A DNA stretch of 64,000 bases from Massilia sp. (GCA_025359245.1 JANYGW010000144.1:1-64000), one strand, 5' to 3'; counted from the stretch's first letter, positions 17,716 through 27,830 are shown. The notes: generated by a model from the letters alone, not told the origin. Made by a program: numbers and translations.

Positions 17716-18072
17716 TTACTTGGTCGCTGCGTCTTTCTTGGCATCAGCCATGGCCGAGGTTTTTGCTTCAGCAGCAGCTGCTTTGGCTTTGGTCGACTTT
17801 TTGTGGGCTTTGGCTTTTGCCTTGTGGGCGTCGGCCTTGGCAACGGCGACATCAGCGGTAGCGTCGGCATTGGCCTTGACGACTTTGGCGTCAGCCTTGG
17901 CATCTGCTTTCATTTCTTTGGCATCGGCCTTGGCAACGGCTTTGTCTTCCTTGGCAGCCGCTTTGGCGACGGCAGGGGCGGCAGCAGCTTTGGCAGGCGT
18001 TGCAGGAGCGGTCTGTGCGAAGACCGAAGTGGCGAACAGGCCGGCGATCAGGGTAGCGATGACTTTTTGCAT
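17716..18072 (-). CDS. Secreted Ala/Lys/Asp-rich low-complexity protein
   Basis: MQKVIATLIAGLFATSVFAQ signal peptide, then KADAK-type repeats. Confidence 0.65.
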   Translation of the reverse strand: MQKVIATLIAGLFATSVFAQTAPATPAKAAAAPAVAKAAAKEDKAVAKADAKEMKADAKADAKVVKANADATADVAVAKADAHKAKAKAHKKSTKAKAAAAEAKTSAMADAKKDAATK

Positions 18073-18253
18073 GATGGTTCCTTTAACTGGTTGTAAGGTG
18101 CTGGTGAGTGCTGCACTGACACAAACGCAGCCCAGGCCATTTCAGTTGACAATTATTTTCAGATCGTGCAAACCGGCGTCGGTTAGCTGGCGAACAGTCG
18201 TGCCGGCACGCCGCCGCTAGACTGGCGGTCATCCTGTTTGCCGGTGCACCGCC

Positions 18254-20725
18254 ATGGCTGACCCCCTGAAGCTCTACAAGTCCAAGCGCAACTTTGCCGT
18301 CACGGCCGAGCCGGCCGAGGGCGGGCAGGGCGGCGGCGCGGCGCTCACCTTCGTCATCCAGAAGCATTGGGCCAGCCGCTTGCACTATGATTTCCGCTTG
18401 GAACTAGATGGCACGATGAAGAGCTGGGCCGTGCCGAAAGGGCCCAGCTACGATCCCGGCGACAAGCGCATGGCCGTGCAGGTCGAGGACCATCCGCTCG
18501 CCTACGCGGATTTCGAAGGAACTATTCCCGAGGATCAATATGGCGCAGGAAAGGTGATTATCTGGGACAAGGGGACCTGGCAGCCGCTGGCCGAACCGCA
18601 CCAGGGCTACGCCAGCGGCAACCTGAAGTTCGAGCTGCACGGCCACAAGATGCACGGCAAGTGGGCACTGGTGCGCATCAAGGACAAGGGCGAGAAGCAG
18701 GCGCCGTGGCTGCTGATCAAGGAAAAGGACGCGCTGGCCCGGCCCCATGCCGAGTTTTCCGTCGTCGATCAAATGCCCGACAGCGTCGTCGCGCTGCCCG
18801 CCGCGGCGACCAGCAAGCGGGCGCGCGCCCAGGCGGTGCCGGCCGAGCTGCCGGCGTCGCTGGCGCCCGAACTGGCCACGCTGGTCGAGCAGCCGCCGTC
18901 GTCGCCGGCCGACTGGATCTTCGAGATCAAGTTCGACGGCTACCGCCTGCTGGCGCGCATCGAGGGCAAGCAGGTCCGCCTGTTCACCCGCAATGGCCAC
19001 GACTGGACCCACAAGCTGGGCCACTTGCACCAGGCGCTGCTGAAGGCGAAGCTGCCGGACGGCTGGTACGACGGCGAAATCGTCGTCCACGATGCGCATG
19101 GACGCCCCGATTTCGGCTTGCTGCAGCTGGCCTTCGACGGCGCCGGCAGCGCCGACATCGTCTACTTCCTGTTCGACGCGCCTTACCTGGACGGCAGCGA
19201 CCTGCGCCAGGTGCCGCTCGAAACGCGCCGGGCGATGCTCAAGGCGGTGCTCGACAAGGGCGTACCGGCCGCGATCCGCTTCAGCGAGGCGTTCGGCGGC
19301 GACCCGCAGGAACTGGCCGCGGCGGCCTGCCACATGGGACTCGAAGGCATGATCGGCAAGCGCCGCGATTCGCGCTATGTGCAGCGGCGCTCGGCCGACT
19401 GGATCAAGCTCAAATGCGGCCAGCGCCAGGAGTTCGTCATTTGCGGCTATACCGATCCGCAGGGGGCGCGCACCGGCATCGGCGCGCTGCTGCTTGGCAC
19501 GCACGACGAGAACGGCGTGCTGCAGTACGCGGGCAATGTCGGCACGGGCTTCAATGAGGCGACGCTGCGCAGCCTCAAGACGCAGCTCGACGCGCTGGCC
19601 ACCGACACCAGCCCGTTTCCGCCCAGGGCGGTGGCCGGCCGCAAGCATCACTGGGTCAAGCCGCGCCTGATCGCCGAGGTCAGCTTCGCCGAATGGACCT
19701 CATCGGGCGCGATCCGGCATGCGGTGTTCCATGGACTGCGCAGCGACAAGAGCGCCAAAAAAATCAGCCGCGAGAAGGTGCAAGCAATGGAGGATGTCGT
19801 GCCAGCGCATACCGAACCGGCCGCGCCGGTGGGCAAGCTGCCGCCCAGCCTGAAGATCAGCAACGGCGAGCGCATCATCGACGCGCAAAGCGGCGCCACC
19901 AAGCTGGACCTGGTGCGCTACTACGCGCTGGTGGGGACGCTGATGCTGGTGCACCTGAAGGGGCGACCGGTATCGCTGGTGCGCGCGCCGGGCGGCGTGG
20001 GCGGCGAACTGTTCTTCCAGAAGCATGCCGATGTCGCCAGGCTGGCGGGCGTGAAGCAAATGGACCAGGCGCTCGACCCCGGGCATCCGCCGATGCTGGA
20101 GGTGGCCAGCGTGCAGGGCATCCTGTCGGCGGCGCAGTGGAATGTGGTCGAGTTCCATACCCAGAACGCGGTGGGCAAGGCGTACGACACGCCGAACCGG
20201 ATGGTGTTCGACCTTGATCCCGGCGAGGGCGTTGGCTGGAGCACAATGCAGGAGGCCGCGCAGCTGATGCACGCCTTTCTCGATGAACTGGGGCTGCCGT
20301 GCTTCCTCAAGACCAGCGGCGGCAAGGGGCTGCACGTGGTGGTGCCGATCAAGGGCGGCCTCGATTGGGATACGGTCAAGGATTTTTCGCAGGCCATCGT
20401 GCGCCACCTGTCGGGCGCCTTGCCGGACCGGTTTGCGCTCAAGAGCGGGCCGAAGAACCGGGTCGGCAAGATCTTCATCGACTACCTGCGCAACGGGCAG
20501 GGCGCGACCACCGCCTGCGCCTGGTCGGCGCGGGTGCGGCCGGGCTTGGGGATTTCGGTGCCGCTGGCGTGGGATGAACTGGCACGCCTCAAGGCCGGCG
20601 ACCAGTGGAATATCATGAATGCCCATACACGGCTCGACCAGGGCAATGCGCCGTGGGCGGACTATGCGAAGTCGGCCAAGACGCTGACCGCGGCGATGAA
20701 AAAGCTCGACTTCACGCCGTCCTGA
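18254..20725 (+). CDS. ligD: ATP-dependent DNA ligase LigD (phosphoesterase-ligase-polymerase)
   Basis: HWASRLHYDFRLELDGTMKSWAVPKGPS (PE), EIKFDGYRLLARI (ligase KxDG), C-terminal primase/polymerase motifs (DLDPGEGV, KTSGGKGLHVVVPI). Confidence 0.96.
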   Translation: MADPLKLYKSKRNFAVTAEPAEGGQGGGAALTFVIQKHWASRLHYDFRLELDGTMKSWAVPKGPSYDPGDKRMAVQVEDHPLAYADFEGTIPEDQYGAGKVIIWDKGTWQPLAEPHQGYASGNLKFELHGHKMHGKWALVRIKDKGEKQAPWLLIKEKDALARPHAEFSVVDQMPDSVVALPAAATSKRARAQAVPAELPASLAPELATLVEQPPSSPADWIFEIKFDGYRLLARIEGKQVRLFTRNGHDWTHKLGHLHQALLKAKLPDGWYDGEIVVHDAHGRPDFGLLQLAFDGAGSADIVYFLFDAPYLDGSDLRQVPLETRRAMLKAVLDKGVPAAIRFSEAFGGDPQELAAAACHMGLEGMIGKRRDSRYVQRRSADWIKLKCGQRQEFVICGYTDPQGARTGIGALLLGTHDENGVLQYAGNVGTGFNEATLRSLKTQLDALATDTSPFPPRAVAGRKHHWVKPRLIAEVSFAEWTSSGAIRHAVFHGLRSDKSAKKISREKVQAMEDVVPAHTEPAAPVGKLPPSLKISNGERIIDAQSGATKLDLVRYYALVGTLMLVHLKGRPVSLVRAPGGVGGELFFQKHADVARLAGVKQMDQALDPGHPPMLEVASVQGILSAAQWNVVEFHTQNAVGKAYDTPNRMVFDLDPGEGVGWSTMQEAAQLMHAFLDELGLPCFLKTSGGKGLHVVVPIKGGLDWDTVKDFSQAIVRHLSGALPDRFALKSGPKNRVGKIFIDYLRNGQGATTACAWSARVRPGLGISVPLAWDELARLKAGDQWNIMNAHTRLDQGNAPWADYAKSAKTLTAAMKKLDFTPS

Positions 20726-21673
20726 TTACGCCGATTTGCGTCGGGCCGGCGCTGCCCTGGCTTTGGCGGGTGGCTTTGCAGCGGCTTTGGCGGGTGCTTT
20801 TGCCGCCGTTTTGCGTTTCGGTGCAGGCGGTGCCTCTTCTTCATCGTCGTCGTTGGCCGCCCGGGTCTTGCCTGCCGGTTTCTTGCCCAGGCTTTTCTGC
20901 AGCAGCGCGACCAGGTCGACCACGTTGCCCGTGTGTGCCGGCGCCTTCTCCTTGCCGGGCATGGTGACGGTCTTGGTCTGGTGTTCCCTGATTTTTTTCT
21001 CGACCAGCGCCAGCACATCGTCGCGGTAGCTGTCGTGGTACTGCGCCGGCTTCCAGTCTTCGCTCATGCCTTCGACCAGCGCCATCGCCATCTTCAGTTC
21101 CTTGTCGGTGATGGCGGCCGCCTTGGCCGTCGAGGAGGGGATGTTCAACTCGTCGGTCGAACGGATCTCGTCGTCGTAGCGCAGCGTGTTCATGACGATC
21201 ACGTCGCCCACGCATACCAGCGCCGCCAGGTGCTGCTTGACCCGGATGACGACGTTGGCGATGCCGATCTTGCCGGTCTTGCGTAGTGTTTCGCGCAGCA
21301 GCGCGTAGACCTTGTCGCCGCCCTTGCCGGGCGCCAGGTAATACGGGCTGTCGTAATACAGCAACGGCACCTGCTCGGCATCGACGAAGGCCAGGATGTC
21401 GATGGTCTGGGTCGCCTCGACGTTGGCGCGGCGCAGGTCTTCCTCGCTCAGCACCACGTATGCGCCGTCGGCGTATGCATAGCCCTTGACGATGTCGTCC
21501 CAGCTCACTTCCTGGTTATTGTTCTTGTTATAGCGCTTGAAGCCGACCGGCGAGAAATCGCGCCGATCGAGCATGGTCAGGTCGAGCGCGTGTTCGCTGG
21601 TGGCCGAGTACATTTCGACCGGAATATGCACCAGCCCGAAGCTGATAGCGCCTTTCCATAAACTGCGTGCCAT
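20726..21673 (-). CDS. ku: Non-homologous end-joining protein Ku
   Basis: MARSLWKGAISFGLVHIPVEMYSAT; Ala/Lys/Pro-rich C-terminal tail. Confidence 0.97.
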   Translation of the reverse strand: MARSLWKGAISFGLVHIPVEMYSATSEHALDLTMLDRRDFSPVGFKRYNKNNNQEVSWDDIVKGYAYADGAYVVLSEEDLRRANVEATQTIDILAFVDAEQVPLLYYDSPYYLAPGKGGDKVYALLRETLRKTGKIGIANVVIRVKQHLAALVCVGDVIVMNTLRYDDEIRSTDELNIPSSTAKAAAITDKELKMAMALVEGMSEDWKPAQYHDSYRDDVLALVEKKIREHQTKTVTMPGKEKAPAHTGNVVDLVALLQKSLGKKPAGKTRAANDDDEEEAPPAPKRKTAAKAPAKAAAKPPAKARAAPARRKSA

Positions 21674-21843
21674 ATGCCATTCCCTTCGATGCCGCCCTGA
21701 TCGGTATGGCTAGAGTTTTCATTATCGGGCACCTGGCGACCGTGCGGACGCACACACAAAAGCACAAACGCGGTCGTCCCCGGTGCCCCTTTGTGGCAAA
21801 CTGAGTGGCGGAAAATGCCGCATAGACACTTTGAGGAGTTTGC

Positions 21844-23292
21844 ATGCCGGAGCAACACGCATTGGCGCCGCACCCGATCGGCCTGTACCTCAATCCGGAA
21901 GGGCAGCGGCGCGTGGATTTCCAGACGTCCTGCGGCGCACAATTCGGCAAGCTGTTCATTGCGGACGGAACCGAACAGGCCAGCGTCCTGCTGGCCCAGC
22001 AGGCGGTGGACTTGCTGGTGATTGACCTGGAACGGTTCGAACACAGTTTCGACCTGGCCGCGCTGCGCGAGCTGGTTGCCCAGCGGGCGGGCAAGCGCAC
22101 GCTGCTCATTTGCCCTTTCATGAGCGCCGGCTGGCTGCCCGATCTGATGGCCATGGGACCGATCGAGTATGCGATTTCCCCGCTGCTCGACGAGGACCTG
22201 CGCGCATCGATCGCTGCCCGCCCGGCTGCAGCCAGGCAGGACGCAGCCGACCTGCGCGCGCTGCTGGCCGCGGGCACGCTGCTGCAGCAGTCGATCGCCG
22301 ACGTCGACGACCTGGACAAGATGGCGGAGCAGGTTTGCGTGGCGCTCGGCAGACTGCCGGGCGTGGTGCATGTGTCGCTCTTCCATATGCGTGACATGGG
22401 CGACCTGGAGCTCGAAGCGCAGTATTCCAGCATCGGCTTTAACCTCACGCGGCTGTTGCTGCGGCCCGACCGGCTGCTGCAGTCGCCGTTGCGGCATGCG
22501 TTCCCGGGTTTGCTGGCCGTGTGCAGCGGCGAGATCGTGCTGCTCGATGCGCCGGCCAAGGCGGGCGAGCCGGAGCTGGCAATCAGCCTGGCGGATATCG
22601 GCGTCGGGATGGTGCTCGGCTTGCCGCTGCCGGTCAGCCGCGCCGGCCAGATACGCGGTTCGCTGTGCCTGATGTTCGACCATGCGCGCCAGTTTTCGGC
22701 CGATGAAGTCGCGTCGTTCGTGGCGCTGGCGCAGCTGGCCGGTTTCGGCCTGCGCATGGCCGAAATGAGTCGCGAGAACGAGCAGCTGCAGGGCCGCCTG
22801 ACGCGCTTGGCTACCACCGACGCGCTGACCGGGACGGCAAACCGGCGCCATGGCGAGTCGCTGCTCGAGCGCGAGGCCCGGCGCGCACGCCGCTACAAGC
22901 TGCCGCTGGCGCTGATCGCGTTCGACATCGACCGTTTCAAGGCCATCAACGACCAGTTCGGCCATCCGGTGGGCGACGCCGCGATCCGCGCGGTGGCCGA
23001 AGTGGCGCAGGCGGCCCTGCGCATCAGCGATGTGCTGGTGCGTTCGGGCGGCGCGGAATTCCAGATCATCGCTCCCCATACCAGCGCGATCGACGCGCTC
23101 AAGATCGCCGAAAAGTTGCGCATGGCTATCGCCGCGGCCGATGTGGCAGGCTGCGACCGGCTGACGATCAGCCTGGGGGTTGGGCAGATGACGGAGCAGG
23201 AGTCGCCCGACGCGCTGGCCGTCAGGGTGGCTGCCGCGCTGGCGCGCGCCAAACGGGCAGGGCGCAATTGCGTCGAGCTGGCGATGCAGTAA
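21844..23292 (+). CDS. GAF-like + degenerate GGDEF domain protein
   Basis: LTRLATTDALTGTANRRHGESLLEREARRARRY...; signature is GGAEF instead of GGDEF/GGEEF; RISD I-site five residues upstream. Confidence 0.88.
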   Translation: MPEQHALAPHPIGLYLNPEGQRRVDFQTSCGAQFGKLFIADGTEQASVLLAQQAVDLLVIDLERFEHSFDLAALRELVAQRAGKRTLLICPFMSAGWLPDLMAMGPIEYAISPLLDEDLRASIAARPAAARQDAADLRALLAAGTLLQQSIADVDDLDKMAEQVCVALGRLPGVVHVSLFHMRDMGDLELEAQYSSIGFNLTRLLLRPDRLLQSPLRHAFPGLLAVCSGEIVLLDAPAKAGEPELAISLADIGVGMVLGLPLPVSRAGQIRGSLCLMFDHARQFSADEVASFVALAQLAGFGLRMAEMSRENEQLQGRLTRLATTDALTGTANRRHGESLLEREARRARRYKLPLALIAFDIDRFKAINDQFGHPVGDAAIRAVAEVAQAALRISDVLVRSGGAEFQIIAPHTSAIDALKIAEKLRMAIAAADVAGCDRLTISLGVGQMTEQESPDALAVRVAAALARAKRAGRNCVELAMQ

Positions 23293-23333
23293 CCGCGGTC
23301 GCGGCGGCTGCACTATGCACGGTCTAAGGCAAT

Positions 23334-24320
23334 TTGATGATCAAGAATCTGCGGTTTTTACTTTTGCACTTGACGATGATGAGCGCTGGCGCATTTGCGC
23401 TGCCGCCCGAACGCCCGGCGCACCCCACCATAGACAATATGTATGTCGAGGGTTCCGGAACCTTGGTCGCCGGCACTGTGGCAGACGGATTTTTTCGAAG
23501 CGTCGATGATGGCAGGCACTGGACTGGCATGGCACCGCCGAGCGGAAAGCACAAGGGCATTGCGCTCGATGTCGAACGCCAGATGTGTCACATGGAGGAT
23601 CGCGGCGAAAGCTGGAAGTGTCTCGGCTCGCCCCACCGTGTGCAGGCCGTCGATGCCGCGGGAAATATGTACAAGTGTGACGGAAAGCGGGTCGCGATCA
23701 GCGGCGCTGGCGGGGGACACTGGAAGAATACGGCTCCCTGGGCTTCATCTTCTGCGGCAGGCGCCACTTGCGGCCCCATCGCAGTGAACGGTGACCAAAT
23801 CTATGTGTTAGCTGGCGAGACTTTATATGGAAGTAGCGACCGGGGTAAACACTGGATGCCGGGAAGACGGGCCCGCGAGGCTACCCAGCGTTTTAACAAT
23901 GAGGTCGTACAGGGATTAATGACCGACCGGCGTGGCAAAATTTACGCGATGACGGAAGCCAGCGGCACACGCTATCAGCACATATTTTCCACTGCGGACG
24001 CAGGCGCCAGCTGGCGCCGCGAGACCTTCGGCCTGCCGGCGAACTGGCACTACTTTGTGCTGCGCCGTATCTTCGGCGACGCCACGTATTTTTCGGCCAT
24101 GCCCAGCGAAATTGCGACTGACGCGTTTGAGCCTCCACTGTATCGCAGCGTCGGCGGGAAGAATGCAGTGCCGATGAATATCAAGATCAAGATCGGGGAA
24201 TGGAGCGACGTGCAGGTGGGGCCCGATGGCGCTGTCTACGTTGTCGCTTCGTCCTTGATTCACAAGTCTGGCGACGGGGGCAAGACCTGGCGCGCGCTAA
24301 GCCGGGTTGGAATTGACTGA
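23334..24320 (+). CDS. Secreted BNR/Asp-box (sialidase/YCF48-like) repeat protein
   Basis: Signal peptide and five Asp-box-like repeats (SVDDGRHW, MEDRGESW, SSDRGKHW, TADAGASW, SGDGGKTW). Confidence 0.7.
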   Translation: MMIKNLRFLLLHLTMMSAGAFALPPERPAHPTIDNMYVEGSGTLVAGTVADGFFRSVDDGRHWTGMAPPSGKHKGIALDVERQMCHMEDRGESWKCLGSPHRVQAVDAAGNMYKCDGKRVAISGAGGGHWKNTAPWASSSAAGATCGPIAVNGDQIYVLAGETLYGSSDRGKHWMPGRRAREATQRFNNEVVQGLMTDRRGKIYAMTEASGTRYQHIFSTADAGASWRRETFGLPANWHYFVLRRIFGDATYFSAMPSEIATDAFEPPLYRSVGGKNAVPMNIKIKIGEWSDVQVGPDGAVYVVASSLIHKSGDGGKTWRALSRVGID

Positions 24321-24366
24321 ATGCAGTCGATGATGCTGGAAGCTGCCCGTATCACGTGTTAGGCTT

Positions 24367-26043
24367 ATGCCTTTCCAAAATAGAACGATCCCGATGCTGC
24401 ATTGGCTCAGACACTACCGCCGTTCCCTGCTGGCCGGCGACATCAGCGCCGGCATCGTGGTGGCGATGATGATGGTCCCGCAAGGCATGGCTTACGCGCT
24501 GGTCGCCGGCCTGCCGCCGGTGGTCGGCATCTACGCCAGCATTATTCCTCCCATGCTGTACGCGCTGTTCGGGTCGAGCATGACCCAGTCGGTCGGTCCG
24601 ATGGCGATCATCTCCCTGATGACCGCCGCCGCGCTGGCGCCGCTGGCCGCTGCCGGCACCGGCCTGTACACCGTGCTGGCCGCGCAGCTGGCGCTGATCG
24701 CCGGCGCCGTGCTGCTGCTGTGCGGCCTGCTGCGGATCGGCTTTGTCGCCAATTTCTTTTCGCGCCCCGTGATGAGCGGCTTCACCATCGGCGCCGCGCT
24801 GGTGATCGCGTGGGGCCAGGTCGAACCGCTGCTCGGCGGCGGCCTGCGCCAGATCCATTTGCCCAGCGCCGCGCTGGGACTCGGTTCGCTTTTGGCGCTG
24901 GTGCTGGCGCGGCGCTACCTGGCCGCGCTGCTGCGCCGGCTCGGCATGTCCGCCGCCGCGGCCGACATCGGCGCGCGTCTGGCGCCAATGCTGGTCGTGC
25001 TCGGCGCCACGCTGCTGACGGCGGCGCTGCGGTTGCCGGCGATGGGCGTGCATGTCACCGGCGCCGTGCCGACCGGCCTGCCGGGGCTGAACCTGGCCAC
25101 CTCGCCGGACGGCTGGCGCAAGCTGCTGCAGCCGGCGCTGCTGATCGGCTTCATGATTTTCCTGATCAGCATGTCGGCGGCGCAGACGCTGGCGCTGCGG
25201 CGCCAGGAAAAACTGCAAAGTAATTTCGAACTGATCGGGCTGGGCATGGCCAACCTCGGCAGCGCGCTGACCGGCGGCTTCCCCGTCACCGGCAGCATTT
25301 CGCGTTCGGCCGTCAATTTCGCGGCCGGCGCCAATACGCCGCTGGCCAGCATCATCAGCGCGCTGCTGCTGGCGCTGGCGCTGATCGGGCCGACCGGCTG
25401 GCTGGCACTGCTGCCGCTGCCGACGCTGGCCGCCACCATCCTGGTCGCGGTGCTCGGCATGCTGGAGCTGTCGACCTTGCGCACCGCGTGGCGCTACGAC
25501 CGCAGCGACGCGCTGGCGCTGCTGGCGACGGCCGGCGGCGTGCTGGTGCTGGGCGTCGAGGCGGGCGTCGTCATCGGCGTCATGCTGTCGATGGCCAACC
25601 TGATCTGGCGCGCCAGCCGGCCGCACATCGCGGTGCTGGGGCGCATCGCGGGAACGGAGCACTTCCGCAATATCGACCGCTACCCGGGCGCGACGTTGCC
25701 CGATGTGCTGCTGCTGCGGATCGACGCCAACCTGTTCTTCGGGAACGTGGAAGCGGTCAACGCGCGCGTCGAGGAAGAGGTCAGGGCCCATCCGCTCACG
25801 CGCCACCTGGTGCTGGTGATGACGGCCGTCAGCGAGATCGACACGTCGGCGCTGTTCGGACTGGCCGAATTGAACCTGGCGCTGCGCCAGCGCGACATCG
25901 GGCTGCACCTGGCCGAGGTCAAGGGGCCGGTGATGGACCGGCTCAAGGACAGTGACCTGATCGGCATGCTCAACGGCCGCATTTTCCTGAGCGCGTCGCT
26001 GGCCAGCGAGCTCCTGGCGCGCAAGAATGACTACGATATCTAG
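24367..26043 (+). CDS. SulP-family anion/sulfate permease with STAS domain
   Basis: DISAGIVVAMMMVPQGMAYALVAGLPPVVGIYAS; GGFPVTGSISRSAVNFAAGA; C-terminal STAS. Confidence 0.94.
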   Translation: MPFQNRTIPMLHWLRHYRRSLLAGDISAGIVVAMMMVPQGMAYALVAGLPPVVGIYASIIPPMLYALFGSSMTQSVGPMAIISLMTAAALAPLAAAGTGLYTVLAAQLALIAGAVLLLCGLLRIGFVANFFSRPVMSGFTIGAALVIAWGQVEPLLGGGLRQIHLPSAALGLGSLLALVLARRYLAALLRRLGMSAAAADIGARLAPMLVVLGATLLTAALRLPAMGVHVTGAVPTGLPGLNLATSPDGWRKLLQPALLIGFMIFLISMSAAQTLALRRQEKLQSNFELIGLGMANLGSALTGGFPVTGSISRSAVNFAAGANTPLASIISALLLALALIGPTGWLALLPLPTLAATILVAVLGMLELSTLRTAWRYDRSDALALLATAGGVLVLGVEAGVVIGVMLSMANLIWRASRPHIAVLGRIAGTEHFRNIDRYPGATLPDVLLLRIDANLFFGNVEAVNARVEEEVRAHPLTRHLVLVMTAVSEIDTSALFGLAELNLALRQRDIGLHLAEVKGPVMDRLKDSDLIGMLNGRIFLSASLASELLARKNDYDI

Positions 26044-26695
26044 CGATGGCTACGTACTGGTGCCGGGCGTCTTGTCCGGCCCCGAATGCGCCGTTGCGGC
26101 GGCCCAGGTGCACCTGGCCGATCCGGCCGCGGGCGGCACCCGCTGCCTGCTGGCGCAGAGCTGGTGTGCCGTGCTGGCGGCGCGCCTGCGCCAGCATCCC
26201 GCGCTGGCTGCCTGCATCGGCGCCGATCTGGTGGCGGTACAGTGCACCTACTTCGAAAAATCGGCCGGACGCAACTGGCTGGTGCCGATCCACCAGGACC
26301 TGAGCATCCCCGTGGCGGCACGGGTCGATAGTGCGCAGCTGCGCGGATGGTCGGAAAAAGAGGGCGTGCTGTTCGTGCGTGCGCCAGTCGACGTGCTGCA
26401 ACAAATGGTCGCGCTCAGGATCCACCTCGACGCTTGCGGCATCGATGACGGCCCCTTGCGCGTGGTTCCCGGATCGCACACGCGCGGCGTGCTGGCCGAC
26501 AGCGCGGCCGCCGCCTGCCGGATGGCGGGCCTGGAAATTGACTGCCTGGCTTCGGCGGGCGATGCCCTGGTACTGCGCCCGCTGCTGCTGCATGCGTCGT
26601 CCAAGGGGAAAGGCAGCGGCAGGCGCCGGGTGCTGCATTTTGTATTCGGGCCGCGTGAACTGCCGTTCGGCCTTAGCTGGAACGTTGCTGTGTGA
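26027..26695 (+). CDS. Phytanoyl-CoA dioxygenase-like protein
   Basis: GYVLVPGVLSGPECAVA..., VPIHQDLSIPV, GPLRVVPGSHTRGVL, LLLHASSKG; overlaps the SulP stop. Confidence 0.82.
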   Translation: MTTISSDGYVLVPGVLSGPECAVAAAQVHLADPAAGGTRCLLAQSWCAVLAARLRQHPALAACIGADLVAVQCTYFEKSAGRNWLVPIHQDLSIPVAARVDSAQLRGWSEKEGVLFVRAPVDVLQQMVALRIHLDACGIDDGPLRVVPGSHTRGVLADSAAAACRMAGLEIDCLASAGDALVLRPLLLHASSKGKGSGRRRVLHFVFGPRELPFGLSWNVAV

Positions 26696-26725
26696 CTGGG
26701 ACCGGCCAACCTACTTGGAGATCGT

Positions 26726-27223
26726 ATGGCAATGACATTTTTTAAACATTCGTGGTCGCTGCTTTTTATCATTGCTGCCCATTCGAGTGGCGCCCTGGCA
26801 TGCGAAGGACCGGTCTTCCCTTCCCTTGACGCTTACGCTCAGGACCCACGACATGTGGTGTTCCTTGGCACGGTAGTATCTACAACGGCAGGCTGGCGCG
26901 AGTTTTTTGGTGCTAAACCGGCCAGTACCCTACGTGTAAGCAAGTGGTATTCGGGAGGAGTGCGGCCACAAGAGGTCACCGTGCCGCATACAATTCCTCC
27001 AGCCATTCCTAACCCACTTGGCCCCTGCCCGTTTCCACCGGACTTTACCGCGAAAATTGGAGAGCAGTGGCTGATAGCGGGTGCAAGGGACGGTAACGTC
27101 ATCGACCCTCTAACATGGCTCAGCTTCCGGGTCGATGGTGGCCGTCTTCCTTTTGAAACCACTCGCCAGTTAGAGTTGATTCAAAAGCGATTGGGCGTGC
27201 GCACACCTGTACGTGATCGGTGA
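26726..27223 (+). CDS. Hypothetical secreted protein
   Basis: Signal peptide ending ALACEGP; sequence appears lower in GC than its neighbours. Confidence 0.5.
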   Translation: MAMTFFKHSWSLLFIIAAHSSGALACEGPVFPSLDAYAQDPRHVVFLGTVVSTTAGWREFFGAKPASTLRVSKWYSGGVRPQEVTVPHTIPPAIPNPLGPCPFPPDFTAKIGEQWLIAGARDGNVIDPLTWLSFRVDGGRLPFETTRQLELIQKRLGVRTPVRDR

Positions 27224-27269
27224 GCAGTCACCTCGTGCCGTGCGCCCAGGAAAGCATGCCGGCCATGGG

Positions 27270-27830
27270 CTATGGCTTCAGGTCGAACGCCGACATGTGA
27301 TTCGCGATATGCATCGCGTGGGCCTGTTCGTATTCGGCCTTGCTCAGGATGCCATAGGCGAAGTGGGGCCGCAGCGGGCCGGTATGCGCTTCAAACGCCG
27401 CGATGGCCTTGCGCAGCGCCGCCGCCGCGACCGCGTTGGCCGCGTTGGCGTCCAGGCTGGCCGCGCCCGGGATCGCCTCGAGCAGGTTGTGCGACATGCG
27501 TCCGCGCGACTTGAAGTAGCTGAACGCGACCGCGCCGGCGGTGTGCTGGAATAGCGCCGAGCGCGACTCCGGGTAGCCGCTCAGCGAATAATCGATGCTC
27601 TGGGCGCAGTGCAGCAGCGTTTTCGACCAGCTCCAGCTGGCGGCAGGATTGAGCGCGGTGGCCGTGGCCACGCTGTCGAGCTGGCGCAGCGCGTCGGCCA
27701 GCGATGCGAACACCAGCTGGCGGTCGGTGGCGCTCGATCCGGCGCAGCCGGTCGCGCCGGCGGCGACGCAGCCGGCGGCAGCGCAGCTGGCAAGGAAGGA
27801 ACGGCGTGTATAGGTAGGTGGAATATGCAT
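27270..27830 (-). CDS. DUF1569/DinB-like Tat-signal lipoprotein
   Basis: MHIPPTYTRRSFLASCAAAGC twin-arginine/lipobox; TLLHCAQSIDYSLSGYPESRSALFQHTAG, GRMSHNLLEAIPGA. Confidence 0.7.
   Translation of the reverse strand: MHIPPTYTRRSFLASCAAAGCVAAGATGCAGSSATDRQLVFASLADALRQLDSVATATALNPAASWSWSKTLLHCAQSIDYSLSGYPESRSALFQHTAGAVAFSYFKSRGRMSHNLLEAIPGAASLDANAANAVAAAALRKAIAAFEAHTGPLRPHFAYGILSKAEYEQAHAMHIANHMSAFDLKP

Noticed and set aside
20736-21029. Repetitive Ala/Lys codons in the ku 3' end as a possible tandem-repeat or CRISPR-like array
   Set aside because: Imperfect codon repeats encoding the known low-complexity Ku tail; no spacer structure.
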